A stretch of DNA of 64,000 nt from Phytophthora colocasiae (GCA_018806915.1 JAGKQI010000049.1:620001-684000); one strand, 5' to 3'. Counted from the first letter of the stretch, positions 38,399-50,474 are shown. The notes: generated by a model from the letters alone, not told the origin. Numbers and translations are program-made.

Positions 38399-39145
38399 AG
38401 TAAGGATGACGACATTTCTTTGGCGCCGACGAGCAGTAGATTGAAGACGAGCAGCAGATTGAAGACAAGCAGCAGATTGAAGGCGAGCAGCAGATTGAGG
38501 ACGAGCAGCAGACTGAAGACAAATAGCAGACGACGAGCGGGCCGGGTTGAAGAATGAGACCCGCTGACGAAGAATCCAGGTTCACGACTCTTCGGCCGAA
38601 GATCGTGGTACTTGAAGAGCCGCAGAGATTTGCTGGGTACACAGTGGACGGCTGGCAGGACGCCATGGTGGGTGCGAGGCGGTAGCAGTAGAGGTCAGTT
38701 TGGAATTTGCCGAGTAGCTGGCAGAGCTATCGGTCGAGCAGTAGTAGTGTCGGTATTGACGCTAGCTGTGAATACACTGAGTGAGAAAGAGGCGGATTGG
38801 TGGTTGGTTAGTGTTGTAGTTCAGGAGTTGCGTCGGGTGTGACAGGACACGGGTATCAGCAGCCCCGTAGGACCCTGGCTCCGTGGTATCAGCAGCCCAC
38901 ATCGAGACAGAGGTATCAGCAGCCCTCTAGAGCCCGGGTTTGGCAAAGATCCTGACGTTTCTCTTCATTGCCGCACTCAGACGTGAGAATTATCTCCTGC
39001 AGGCTACTGTATATTCGATATTAAGTGCATTGTTAGGGGTCTGTTGGAGTTAAGCTCCTCGAGTGACACCTTTGATCGGGGTGAAGCTCGTGGTTGTGGG
39101 TGTGGTCGTGACGAACTACAGCGCTAGTAGAAGACAAAGCTTACT
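38399..39145 (+). repeat. 3' LTR of element II (747 bp)
   Basis: Same length as the 5' LTR, with no difference noticed by eye. It contains the same 18-bp tandem array (38433-38522). It is followed by ATTA at 39146-39149. Confidence 0.92.
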
Positions 39146-39149
39146 ATTA

Positions 39150-40239
39150 GAAGAAAAGAATTGTTGACGGAACACCACAAACCTTTTCAGCTGAAAACTT
39201 AGGCGTTGGGGCTAATCCATTTAGTTTGTCCAGGTGAAGAACGCGGACTTGGTGCAGTAATAAGCAGTAAAGCTCGGCTTTAAAGACCGTGATATCCTCG
39301 GGAAGTTTTCCGTTGAGGGAGTTCAGATACCTAAAGGTAAGCTCAGCATACAAGTGTGAGATCGAACACCACCTAACTATGATTGTGCGTTGCAATACCG
39401 TTGTGCGCGTTGACGATTGATAGCTGTTCCATGGATATTGCTTGCAGAGACGGTAAACTTAGGTGCTTTGAAGAGAATTGCCTTCAGCACTTTGGTACGG
39501 GGAACTTTCACTGAGTTATAGTTCTTTCTGTTTCGAAAGAGGAACTGGGCATGCACCACTTCATCACTCAAAAGCGGACCTGCACCAAATAGACACATCT
39601 ATGGTCAATTTGAACATTACGCAGTATACACATAGTGTCGCACCTTCACAAAAGTGTCGTAGTTGCAGTCGAACGATCTGATCGCGCTGATGCTTCAAAA
39701 TACCTGGCATTAAAACAATCTTACCAGCTAGAGTCTTCTTCAACCAGGTTTTGTGGGTTTTGAGCTGTGTTTCATCCGGAAGAAGCTTGTACAGATCTGG
39801 CCGGCTTTTATAGCGATCCTTCAGTCTTTAAACACTTTTTTGGGCCACATCCAAGAACCAGATCCTCAGACTCCTGTAGAAAAGCCCCGTGAATGCCTCG
39901 CTTCTTAGCATTCGTGGGTTGCGTGCCGTGCTCATTAGCTTCCTCGATTTTAAAACCGCCATCTTCCGTTTGGGAAAGCCTCAAGCGTTTTGAACACTCT
40001 ACATGCGAGACACACTTATAGATACGTTGGCCTCGGCCCTTCTTTCCGTAGTTACTCGCCACCTTGTAGGTGTGACCATCAATTGTGTTTACTCCGGCTT
40101 TGGCCTGACGTAGTGTTTGGAATTTTGCAACATCCTTATAGGCAGCTCTGCATGATACAGCTATGACAGCATCTTCTTTATCTGAATAAGCAAACTCTAC
40201 AGTACTGCAGCTGCTGTAATCATCGTTTGTTGGCTCCAT
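39150..40239 (-). pseudogene. MULE transposase relic, N-terminal part
   Basis: ATG 40239 opens a 143-aa frame (MEPTNDDYSSCSTVEF) with GKKGRGQRIYKC and HVECSKRLRLSQ. This is the FLYWCH/WRKY-like zinc-binding N-terminus common in Mutator-like transposases. An adjoining frame continues coherently (KDRYKSRPDLYKLLPDETQL, near 39820). Farther down, to 39150, only short broken frames remain, and I could not see the DDE catalytic motifs. The SWIM end lies at 29102-29638, past element II, so the insertion separated the two halves. Confidence 0.6.
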
Positions 40240-40635
40240 CGTCGCCCCTGCTTCCTGTTAGTGCTCAAAACGTTTCAAAGTCGCCATACTAGAAACAACG
40301 TACCGTGTAACGCGGTCGGTGCCGCTGAATTGCCAACACCGCACTGCGTGAGAATTGGTGGCTTTAAATTGAGTAAATCGATTGTGCAGAACCATCCGAT
40401 TTAGTAAAGTCCTCAATTTCAAATCGTTTGAACGTTTCCTCAAAAAGAAGACGCTGTTTCCTCAATAAAAAGCCACGCCCCCGAAGGCTGCGCAAAGGCT
40501 TCAAGAGGCAAAAGAGCGAGGAAAACGGCGAGCACCGCACGTCGGTCGAGTTCTGCAACGACACATTCTTCAGGAATCAATCACTACAATGATTCTGCGA
40601 CGGATTTTGGCGACGAACTTAACACAGTGGCGTGG
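40240..40635. other. Spacer, nothing recognised
   Basis: This lies between the MULE relic start and element III. There are short broken frames only. It may include the 5' noncoding end of the MULE. Confidence 0.3.
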
Positions 40636-40640
40636 GAGGG
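40636..40640. repeat. Left target-site duplication (GAGGG) of element III
   Basis: GAGGG precedes the 5' LTR and recurs at 47839-47843. Confidence 0.85.
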
Positions 40641-40949
40641 TGTGGCGACGCCACGGCAACCATGATTGCGGGCTTGCATTGGAGCCAGCTTCCCACCAGC
40701 AACTGGAGTTTGGATAGCAGTGCCAAGACTTCAGCAGATAGCAGATCCCGTACTGCTATCTGTACCCGGCTTCGGCAAGGAGCAGAAGTTTTGGCTTACG
40801 CCACGAGATGCTCTCCCTGGACTGCCTGATGGCAGGCGAGAGCACACCAGTTTAGGAATCACTATTGCTTTTGCATTAAGATCAATACACCTTGGTCTTT
40901 GCGGGAGTTCCAGCTCTCAAACAGTGTTTTCGAGTTTGGATACGGCACA
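40641..40949 (+). repeat. 5' LTR of element III (309 bp)
   Basis: TGTGGCGACGCCACGG...ACGGCACA. The first bases contain a perfect palindrome, GTGGCG-A-CGCCAC (40642-40654), repeated in the 3' LTR at 47531-47543. Confidence 0.9.
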
Positions 40950-40976
40950 AAGTTAACTTTAGCGATAAGTTTCAAT

Positions 40977-42880
40977 ATGAGGACACGAAGTGGACTCGCA
41001 ACTACGACGACGACGAACGACGAGGGCAACGTCGGAGGCACCGAGATGGCTGCTGTTCCGATCACCTCATCAACAATCACGCCGCCGTTCGGGACGGACA
41101 TCTCGCACTCGAGTCTCGTCAAATGGAAGAGGCTGCGCCACGAGTACGAGGAAGCCGTGAAGGCACGTTGCATCACCTCTGGTGAGGACGCTGAGAAGGC
41201 GATGCTGTCGGTCAAGAATTCTTTCGACTCACATCTCCTGGAGATGCTGTGCAAGTACGACTGGGATACGACCGTCGAGCAGGTGTCAGAGCAGCGGATC
41301 ATCAACGAGATCAAAAAGATCGTGAACAACGTCAAGAACGGAGACATCGGAAATGTCGATTTGCTGTTCGAGACTAAGTTGAAAACGAACCTTCGAGAGT
41401 CGGATGTTCAGGCTCGCGTGATGAACTACTTAAAGCTGTGTGAGGAAATAATTCTCGAGCACGGTTTAAAGAGCGCTTTCTCAACCCCGATGGGAATTGC
41501 TCACAAGTGCAAGATACTCAAGAAGCACTTGCAGCCCTCTGCGTTGCGTGACGAGATTGAAACGCACCAGAAGCTGGTTGACAAATCGAGCACGAAGAAC
41601 GATGTTGTGTTGTACAAGCTGGTGAAGGAAAAAGCTCTTGAACAAGACAAGGTTTTCCGCTCGATGAGCAACCTGAAGCAACAACAGCAACAACGGCAGC
41701 AGACCGGACATGCTGCTGGCGAATCGACTGGGAAGCGCGAGAAAGTGGTGAAAACCCCCGTGAAAGCAGGACAAGGGAGCAAAGACCAGCAAGGTAAAGA
41801 TGCAAAGCGCCAGGTCGAGGAATCCCCACCTGGTAAATCAAGTGCCGCACCCCGCAGCAAACCTCGTGGTGGATGTTTTCACTGTGGTGGAGAACACTTC
41901 CTCAGCGACTGTCCCGAGATCGATGAAGCCCAGAAAGAAGCCATTTTAGCCGAGCGTGCTCCAAGAAAAAAGGCGCCAAAGAAGCAACGACTCAAACGAG
42001 TAAATCTATGTGCTAGTGGTGCAGACAGAATGCGGGCGACGGCAACAATTAATGGAGTACTGGATTTGCCGTACTGCGCAGACAGTGGCTCTGAGTACAA
42101 CATAATTTCACAAGGGCTTGTGGAGAAGCTCCGAGCGGATGACCATGGTGTCGAACTAGTTGAGCTGATCGAGCACGTGGAGTTAGAAGCGGTAGGTGGT
42201 GCGATCCTGACTGCGACACACGCTGTGGATGTACGCCTGACCCTGAACACGGCCGCAGGGCCTGTCCGCTGCCAAGACCGCAAAAAATGCCTCGTCGTTG
42301 GATCAAATGATGACGAACTGATTGTGGGGCGTATTCTTTTGGCGGAACTTGGCATTGATGTTGATCGCGAGTTAGAGCAACTGGCGGTCAGGAGCAACAG
42401 CGATGACGATCATTTTGGAGATTCCAATGGCATTCCGTCGCGTGGAGTGACACAGGATGCTGAAGTTGCTGCAGTTATCGAGGCGATGGTGACAGATGCA
42501 GCCATGAGGGAAATGGTCGACGGCGCGGGCGCCGTGCGATTACGTCAGATTCTAACGGCTTTCAGCGGGTGGCGTTTTGTTCTGGGCGATGATCCACCCG
42601 CGCGCGTACCACCGCTGAAGATCAAGCTGGAACCAAATGCCCGATCGTATCGCTGCAAAGTGCGTCAGTATAGCCCAGAGAAGTCGGAGTTTTTGGCGAA
42701 GTTCAACGCAGAGCTAGTCAAACTCGGCTGGGTGTACGAGAATAAGGCAAGTAGATGGGCGTGTGCTGCTCTACCTGTCTGCAAGCCGAACAGCAGCGAA
42801 TACCGCCAGACCAATGACTACAGACCGGTCAACAGCATGACTGAAGGAATTGCAGGCGTGATGGATGCCCAGTCTTCGAG
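40977..42880 (+). CDS. gag-pol: Element III gag-protease and start of RT
   Basis: ATG 40977 (MRTRSGLATTTTTNDEG) lies only 28 bases after the LTR. The same frame is open into the LTR and onward to 43097. The Gag part is helical (SSLVKWKRLRHEYEEAVKAR), then Gln-rich and basic, with one zinc knuckle, CFHCGGEHFLSDC (near 41875-41913). The aspartic protease is fused in the same frame (YCADSGSEYNIISQ, near 42075). RT begins with YRQTNDYRPVNSM (near 42805). After about 42870 the coherent RT sequence moves to other frames, so the last ~70 codons of the open frame are spurious. Gag and Pol fused in a single frame is typical of some chromoviruses. Confidence 0.8.
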
Positions 42881-44100
42881 TACGTCTGGAGCGGTGCCGA
42901 GGCAAGAAGTTTTATGCCATTTTCGATTTCATAAAAGGCTTTTGGCAGCTCCCGCTAGCCAAAGCCTCGCAAGAGATTCTGTCTTACATGACGGACCGTG
43001 GAGTGTTTACTCCGACACGTGTGCCACAGGGCAGCACAGGTGCAGCACTGCACTTTCAATCCACAGTGGAAGATGTGTTGAAGGAGCATCTGCATGACAA
43101 TTTGCTGGTCTGGATAGACGATCTCTTGGCTTATGCTGACTCAGCGACTGAAACGCTTGATGTCATCGAAGCCATTCTTACAAAGCTTGACGAGTTCGGT
43201 TTTAAGCTAAACCCGAAGAAGTGCAAACTATTTCTCACGGAAGTTAGATGGTGCGGGAGAATTACCAACGAGCACGGCGTCGGCCATGATCCGGAGCGGA
43301 TTGAATCACTCCGAGCCATTCCCGAACCAACTACAGCGGCGGAGCTACAGCAGTTTATCTGCACGAGAACTGGATGCGAGATGGCCTTGTCGACTACGCC
43401 AGAGTGTCGAAGCCTCTACAGGAACTACTTGACCGCTCGCTTCGAGAAACAAAGCGGAGCAAACGCGCCGCTGCAGGCATCACTATTACCTTCTCGCAGG
43501 AGGAGCGGGCTAGTTTCGCTACAGTGAAGGATCTGCTGTCGAACTCTGCGATGCTTACTTATCCAGATCAAGAAAAGCAACTGTGCTTGTTTTCGGATGC
43601 GAGTGATTCTGGATGGGGTCTGATAGTGACTCAAGTCGCAAACTGGAGCCAGGACAGACCGATCCACGAGCATGATCACGAGTTGCTCATTTGCATGGGT
43701 GACTCATTCAGCGGCTCGGCTCTGAACTGGAGCGTGATCGAAAAGGAATGCTACCTAATAGTTCATGCGTGCAGCAAGTTGGAATACTTGTTTTTGCGAC
43801 CTCAGGGCTTCAAGATTTACTGTACATTTGTTTGCTCCTGGTAAGGAAATGAAGAAGACGATGCGCGGGAAACTCCTTCGCTGGTCTACTAAGCTACTGG
43901 AGTACGAATACTCAATCGAGCACATTGAAGGTGCCAACAATCTCTGGGCTGATCTCATTTCGAGGTGGGGAGGACAACCAGAACGTACAGCGTTTCGCAG
44001 CGGGATCAGACGTGTCACAACAAGAAAACGTAAACGTGAGGAATCTTCTAATGACACTGCGAGGGACGTGTCTGATGGCCAAGGTGCTTTGCACTGCCCA
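42865..44100 (+). pseudogene. pol: Element III RT and RNase H, frameshifted
   Basis: In one frame (42865-43350) are FYAIFDFIKGFWQLPLA, VPQGSTGAALHFQS and the catalytic WIDDLLAY (near 43110), with IDD in place of the usual YxDD first residue. Near 43360 the frame shifts and RNase H continues at 43374-43844 (LFSDASDSGWGLIV, SVIEKECYLIV). It shifts again near 43800-43850 to a frame with LLEYEYSIEHIEGANNLWAD. At least four frame changes make the polyprotein non-functional. Confidence 0.8.
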
Positions 44101-44102
44101 CG

Positions 44103-45697
44103 TCCACTTGACTCTGCTGGTTTTGAGTGGCCCAGTATCAGTGACATCGCTGCAGCCCAGCGCAACTGTCGTGCACCGAAGTCGGCACAACTTGGCAGTG
44201 ATGATATTTTCCGAGTGGTAAATAAGATTTGGATACCGGAGAGTGCTACAGAACTATTGCAACGGCTGATGATTATCGTTCACTGCGGGGCGAACGGACA
44301 CCGCGGAATGCGCGTCATGGCCAACCACATTCACTCGTGCGCACATTTTGCCAACAGTGTCTCCTATGCCTACACGTCAAAGGCGATGAGATTATTCCGA
44401 GGTCTTTCAGCGAGACGCACCATACCTTTGAGAGAAATGCAAACCTGCACTGGGACTTTCTCACGCTTGGTAAGTCGTATGGCACGACGCGATATGTACT
44501 CGTTTTGAAAGATGAAGCAGCCCACTTTGTCGAATTGGTTCCCTGTGACGGAGGTTGCAGCAGCAGTCATTTTGGATTCGAATAGTAGGTTTGGCATACC
44601 TACGCTGTGAATCAGTAACTCCTGTTCGCACTTTACAAGCAAGGTGGTGACCTATTTGAATCGACGACTAAAAGCTCAGTAAAAAATTATTTTGGCTTAC
44701 ACACCGTGGAAAAATGGAAGTGTTGAACGTGTGAACAGAGATATTCTACAAGTTTTGAAAGCTCTGATTCTGGAATTTCGGGTTAGTGCTGCAGACTGGC
44801 CGTACCTTTTGCCTCTGGTACAGACTAGTTTGAACCATTCCCCGGTGCAATCATTGTCTAACAAAGCACCTATTGAACTTTTTAACGGTCTGCCTTGCCC
44901 GAGCACTTTGGACACAGTGCTGCTACCAGGGGAAGGGCAGGTTGCGTCGCTCCCTGAGCAACGACCAGACCTGGACACAAAGTTAGCCCAGCTGCGTAGC
45001 ATCCAGAAGATGCATAAAGCTGTGGAGGCTGAACGAAAACGCCAAGCACAGCGGTATCGAAAAAGGCAACACTATGAACGAGCAGTGAATTTTTCTATTG
45101 GAGATTACGTGCTTCGGTCCAGAGTGGACGAAAAGCTGCATGCCAACAAACTATGGATAACTTGGGTTGGTCCATTTAAAGTGGTCGCGGCAACTGACTA
45201 CTATTTCACTGTGGAGCACCTCGTCACAGGAAAAACAGCTAACGTACACCCATCGCGTTTGAAGTACTACGCTGACAGCTCTTTAAATGTGACAACTGAG
45301 CTTATCGACCACATCTCTTCGCAAGGCACTTTGCTTGCTGTGGACGCTCTGGTAGAACATCTGTTCAACACCACTTCAAAGGCATACGAAGTCAAGGTAA
45401 AGTGGCAAGGACCCGAAGAGATTGAAGATTCCTGGAAGCCACTGAAGAACTTGAGCGAAGATGTTCCACAGCTGCTGCAAAACTACGTTACCCAAGCGAA
45501 TGACCTCCGACTTGCAATGACCCGTACTATTGATAGCAAGGGTTCGCGGGGCCGTACAAGGCGTGTGGAGCCCACCACGCCCTGATCCTTTTCGACTGCA
45601 TGATGATCTTTGATGGGTTTGGTGCATTTGACATCGCTTCAAGCATCGCCACAATGGCAACGTGTGCAAGTGGAGTAGATGCAAGTGCAACCGAAGT
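44103..45697 (+). repeat. Tandem duplication, copy 1 (integrase, chromodomain)
   Basis: A 1,595-bp unit nearly identical to 45698-47295. It carries a broken integrase (HCGANGHRGM zinc region near 44280 in one frame, WDFLTLGKSYGTTRYVLVLK in another) and an open frame at 44692-45585. That frame holds YTPWKNGSVERVNRDILQ with the catalytic Glu, the C-terminal barrel, and a chromodomain (ALVEHLFNTTSKAYEVKVKW, near 45345-45420). The region of the second integrase Asp is not conserved. Confidence 0.85.
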
Positions 45698-47295
45698 TCC
45701 ACTTGACTCTGCTGGTTTTGAGTGGCCCAGTATCAGTGACATCGCTGCAGCCCAGCGCAACTGTCGTGCACCGAAGTCGGCACAACTTGGCAGTGATGAT
45801 ATTTTCCGAGTGGTAAATAAGATTTGGATACCGGAGAGTGCTACAGAACTATTGCAACGGCTGATGATTATCGTTCACTGCGGGGCGAACGGACACCGCG
45901 GAATGCGCGTCATGGCCAACCACATTCACTCGTGCGCACATTTTGCCAACAGTGTCTCCTATGCCTACACGTCAAAGGCGATGAGATTATTCCGAGGTCT
46001 TTCAGCGAGACGCACCATACCTTTGAGAGAAATGCAAACCTGCACTGGGACTTTCTCACGCTTGGTAAGTCGTATGGCACGACGCGATATGTACTCGTTT
46101 TGAAAGATGAAGCAGCCCACTTTGTCGAATTGGTTCCCTGTGACGGAGGTTGCAGCAGCAGTCATTTTGGATTCGAATAGTAGGTTTGGCATACCTACGC
46201 TGTGAATCAGTAACTCCTGTTCGCACTTTACAAGCAAGGTGGTGACCTATTTGAATCGACGACTAAAAGCTCAGTAAAAAATTATTTTGGCTTACACACC
46301 GTGGAAAAATGGAAGTGTTGAACGTGTGAACAGAGATATTCTACAAGTTTTGAAAGCTCTGATTCTGGAATTTCGGGTTAGTGCTGCAGACTGGCCGTAC
46401 CTTTTGCCTCTGGTACAGACTAGTTTGAACCATTCCCCGGTGCAATCATTGTCTAACAAAGCACCTATTGAACTTTTTAACGGTCTGCCTTGCCCGAGCA
46501 CTTTGGACACAGTGCTGCTACCAGGGGGGAAGGGGCAGGTTGCGTCGCTCCCTGAGCAACGACCAGACCTGGACACAAAGTTAGCCCAGCTGCGTAGCAT
46601 CCAGAAGATGCATAAAGCTGTGGAGGCTGAACGAAAACGCCAAGCACAGCGGTATCGAAAAAGGCAACACTATGAACGAGCAGTGAATTTTTCTATTGGA
46701 GATTACGTGCTTCGGTCCAGAGTGGACGAAAAGCTGCATGCCAACAAACTATGGATAACTTGGGTTGGTCCATTTAAAGTGGTCGCGGCAACTGACTACT
46801 ATTTCACTGTGGAGCACCTCGTCACAGGAAAAACAGCTAACGTACACCCATCGCGTTTGAAGTACTACGCTGACAGCTCTTTAAATGTGACAACTGAGCT
46901 TATCGACCACATCTCTTCGCAAGGCACTTTGCTTGCTGTGGACGCTCTGGTAGAACATCTGTTCAACACCACTTCAAAGGCATACGAAGTCAAGGTAAAG
47001 TGGCAAGGACCCGAAGAGATTGAAGATTCCTGGAAGCCACTGAAGAACTTGAGCGAAGATGTTCCACAGCTGCTGCAAAACTACGTTACCCAAGCGAATG
47101 ACCTCCGACTTGCAATGACCCGTACTATTGATAGCAAGCGTTCGCGGGGCCGTACAAGGCGTGTGGAGCCCACCACGCCCTGATCCTTTTCGACTGCATG
47201 ATGATCTTTGATGGGTTTGGTGCATTTGACATCGCTTCAAGCATCGCCACAATGGCAACGTGTGCAAGTGGAGTAGATGCAAGTGCAACCGAAGT
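45698..47295 (+). repeat. Tandem duplication, copy 2 (integrase, chromodomain)
   Basis: Repeats copy 1 at an offset of 1,595 bp with a 3-base gain near 46525 (a longer G run) and a G-to-C change near 47140. It carries the same frameshifts, so the duplication happened after the gene decayed, or it is an assembly artefact. The open frame at 46287-47183 corresponds to 44692-45585. Confidence 0.85.
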
Positions 47296-47529
47296 TTCGG
47301 CTTCAGAACGTGAATATTGGGAGCGCTGCAGTATTTTGTGTGTGCAACGCAGTCTCATTGGGCAATATTTATTTTGGAGCATTTGGTTGGTTGAAATCCA
47401 ATCCTGGTGATTTGATGCAAATCATTTGAAACCAGTTGAAGTGGCGCAGTGTCTCTACTCCGGAAATGTGACGCGACTGACCCGATCACGAGCACAGTAT
47501 CAGTTTGACTGGAAAGCTTGGGGAGGCAG

Positions 47530-47838
47530 TGTGGCGACGCCACGGCAACCATGATTGCGGGCTTGCATTGGAGCCAGCTTCCCACCAGCAACTGGAGTTT
47601 GGATAGCAGTGCCAAGACTCCAGCAGATAGCAGATCCCGTACTGCTATCTGTACCCGGCTTCGGCAAGGAGCAGAAGTTTTGGCTTACGCCACGAGATGC
47701 TCTCCCTGGACTGCCTGATGGCAGGCGAGAGCACACCAGTTTAGGAATCACTATTGCTTTTGCATTAAGATCAATACACCTTGGTCTTTGCGGGAGTTCC
47801 AGCTCCCAAGCAGTGTTTTCGAGTTTGGGAACGGCGCA
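47530..47838 (+). repeat. 3' LTR of element III (309 bp)
   Basis: Copy of 40641-40949 with a handful of substitutions. It is preceded by a purine-rich tract GGGGAGGCAG (47520-47529) and followed by GAGGG. Confidence 0.9.
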
Positions 47839-48138
47839 GAGGGTGTCGGGTCTGCCGGATACCTCTAACCAAGCCTCGGGCTAGCTTTTGAGGATCCGCG
47901 CTCGTGAGGTTTTTTGACGAGCAAGGATATTGGACGAGCCGCACTCGTCGAGGTTTTAGATATCGTAGTCATTATCGATTTCGAGGGGGGAGCACGCCAA
48001 AGTGAACCCATTTTTGCTCGTTCTGCTCATTCTTCACCGATCTAATTTGCTAAAAACAATGATTTATTTTACTGGCTATTAATCTACTGCAAATTTTGCG
48101 ATCTTAAAGCGTTATTTCCCTCCCCTCCGTGAAGAACG

Positions 48139-50069
48139 ATGGCGCTCACTCGCTCGCAAGCTGCTTCTCTAGCCAAAGCCCAAGCTGCTGCCGACACTGC
48201 AGCTCAAACCAATGATCACCCTGCCGAAGCCACTGCGCTTGTCCCTCACATCAACCTAGCGCAATCACCAGTGTTCGAACTCACTCCAATTGCGACCTAG
48301 CACGTGATGAATCTTGCGCAGCACTTCATTGCCCAGACGTAAGCCCTTGCTGATGAACAAGCTATGTTTCAGTACAGGCAGCGAGGCGAAGCTGACGCCC
48401 AGAACGCAGCACTAATGGCTGTCCAAGCATCGACAGCATCAAGTGTCAACCAACTGACTGAGCAGCAGCGATTGGTTGCCCACCAGCTTAGCGAAGCACT
48501 GACGGCGACGCACAGTGAACTGGCTAACCAATTTCAACGGATGCAAGTATTAGAAGGAGAGAGAATATTGCAGATCGAGAAATACGTCAACGGGAAAATT
48601 GATGGTGCACTGCAAGAAGTGCAGGAAACTCGTAGAGAAATTGTGTCGCAGACGGATGGCGCCCGACGGCTCTTGAAGGAGTTTAAACATGCAGTCGCTA
48701 ACAATCAAGATTTCGTCGTCGCCCACATTCGCCAAGTTGTTGACCACCCTGCACCTAGATTCTTGTGGTCTGGACGCTACCCAAGTGCTCCGAATGGTGG
48801 AGGACGCAGTGACTGCCGCTCTTGCCGGATCTAAAGTTATGTTTGACGCAGACCTCTAACGTATGCGCAGCGAAATTCACCAGGAGGTCAAGGCTAAAAT
48901 TGACGAACCAGTTCGATGTCAAAGAGCTCACAACGCAGGAAGTGCACCACTTGGAGTCCCGTTTGCAGAACGCGGTTACGACCGCCCAATCGGAACTGAA
49001 TCTGCAAATGCAGCGGCACGCTGATGCTACGTTTGTTCTACGTGACAAGCTACGGAAGCAGCAAGTGCGTTCCAAGCATCAATCGGAACAAGTTGATCCA
49101 ACAAAACTTAAGACTTCTATCCGGGAGGTGTTGCGTAGCAATCCAGACTCGGTGGGACCTGGACAACTTGAACATCAGACGCCAGCCAACGGTACTGAGC
49201 CCAAAACGTTTGATCAAATTAACGCTACAATTGAACGCAGTGTTGGTGCAGCAGCCTCCACAATTGAGCGCAGCATTGGTGCTGCGGCTACCACAATTGG
49301 TAACGCAATAAGTGGGGGGATACGCGGCTTATCAAGACCCTCATCTATGAGGAACCACTGCAACAGTAGCGACTCAGATGACGACGTTAGTATGGACGAA
49401 GAAGATCGCCAATTTGAAAAACGGATGCAAGACGCGTGGAGAAAAACTTACCTCAGCGGTAAGTCTGGAAACACCGATGCGGCTAGCGATCGCAAGAACG
49501 CTCAAAGTGACAAAGAGGGAGAGAAGTCAATCGTCCCGGCTCCACGTGGCGTGTTTTCCCAAACTAAACTACCGATTGAAGACGTTACCACTACTAATCG
49601 TAACTTTCGTTACGGAGCCGGATTTCAGTCTGGTGTGCTATTCGGGGTACCACCATCATCTCCCCAAACTGGTATTCTCGTCCGTCAACATACCCACCCG
49701 ACCCTGAGTGACCAAGAAGTTCTCGCTAGGGTTCCGCCGTCGCCGCTTCACCAAATGCAAAGCCGGGGTAATGAGCTGCAGCAGCTAAGGCGAGTTCAGT
49801 CCCGAAACAATGAAAAGCGTAGCCCTTCGGTACGTCCACAAATTCAATCAATGGAACACCACCGCAAGACCCAGTCCCCGTCACCATCAAGACCCCGCAA
49901 AGTCCAGTACCAGTCCAAGCCCGCTCGATCGCACTCAAGACCCCTCAACGGCCAGCTCCAATACAAGCCAGCTCGGTCGAACGACATTCAACAGCTAGTT
50001 GAAGGACTCCAGCGAGAAGTGGCGAGACGAGCGAAGTTGGCAGCACAGCGGTATTCGGCAAAGAAATGA
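48139..50069 (+). pseudogene. Decayed coiled-coil ORF, possibly a retroelement gag-like protein
   Basis: ATG 48139 (MALTRSQAASLAKAQAAAD) opens a frame with stops at 48298 and 48340. The same frame then runs from 48364 to about 48750 as a Gln/Ala/Glu-rich coiled coil (LTEQQRLVAHQLSEALTATH). Other frames continue the coil (QVLRMVEDAVTAALAGSKVM near 48790, then 48910-49130). A long last frame (to 50069) holds an Asp/Ser acidic patch and a Ser/Pro/Arg/Gln-rich tail. At least two stops and two frameshifts are needed. There are no zinc knuckle, protease or polymerase motifs nearby, so the link to a retroelement is only a guess from composition. I do not recognise the family. Confidence 0.5.
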
Positions 50070-50474
50070 AACATTGTTTACGGAGCGAGTCACTCCGAGG
50101 GACTACATATTTCGCGAGGACCCAGCATGAAACTCTCAACAGTGCGTATTTGTGATCAGGTACGCATCCGTGAAGTCAGGGAGTTGTAAAACTGATACTA
50201 AACTATTTTACTTGCATGAATTGACTATAGGCAAGAACCACCGCCACATTATATGTAAATGTTGCGGAATATTGTTTCCATTTAATTGTCGGAGTTGCTT
50301 TAACATGCAGCAGGAAGGTCAACAACGCCATCAACGAGTACAAGAACGAGCATCCTGTTTAGAGCGACGGTAGCGGCGCACCGAACCTGCCGCATCGTTT
50401 CCACTTTTCCTAGCAGCCTCTTGTGGAGATGTTGATAAGTCATTCGACCAAAATGATGGCTACTCTCATCTATC
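50070..50474. other. Spacer, nothing recognised
   Basis: AT-rich sequence without a coherent frame, between the coiled-coil relic and the SPRY pseudogene. Confidence 0.3.

Larger units (their letters stand above)
29643..39145 (+). mobile_element. Element II: 9.5-kb Ty3/gypsy retrotransposon
   Basis: Apparently identical 747-bp LTRs (29643-30389 and 38399-39145) flank a leader, gag (30700-32577) and a long pol (to 38345). The order protease, RT, RNase H, integrase is Ty3/gypsy. LTR ends are AGTAAG...CTTACT, a perfect 6-bp inverted repeat, rather than TG...CA. Target duplication is ATTA. Intact frames and matching LTRs point to very recent insertion, into a MULE transposase relic. Confidence 0.92.
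40641..47838 (+). mobile_element. Element III: 7.2-kb decayed chromodomain Ty3/gypsy retrotransposon
   Basis: LTRs of 309 bp (40641-40949 and 47530-47838) with TG...CA ends are flanked by GAGGG. Gag, protease, RT, RNase H, integrase and chromodomain can all be read, but pol is broken by several frameshifts. A 1.6-kb integrase-chromodomain segment is tandemly duplicated (44103-45697 and 45698-47295). The LTRs differ at several positions (for example 40916, 40920, 40940-40941 and 40947), so this insertion is older than elements I and II. Confidence 0.9.

Noticed and set aside
40632..40829. ORFs shared by 40632-40956 and 47518-47884
   Set aside because: These are the element III LTRs read as protein, not a duplicated gene.
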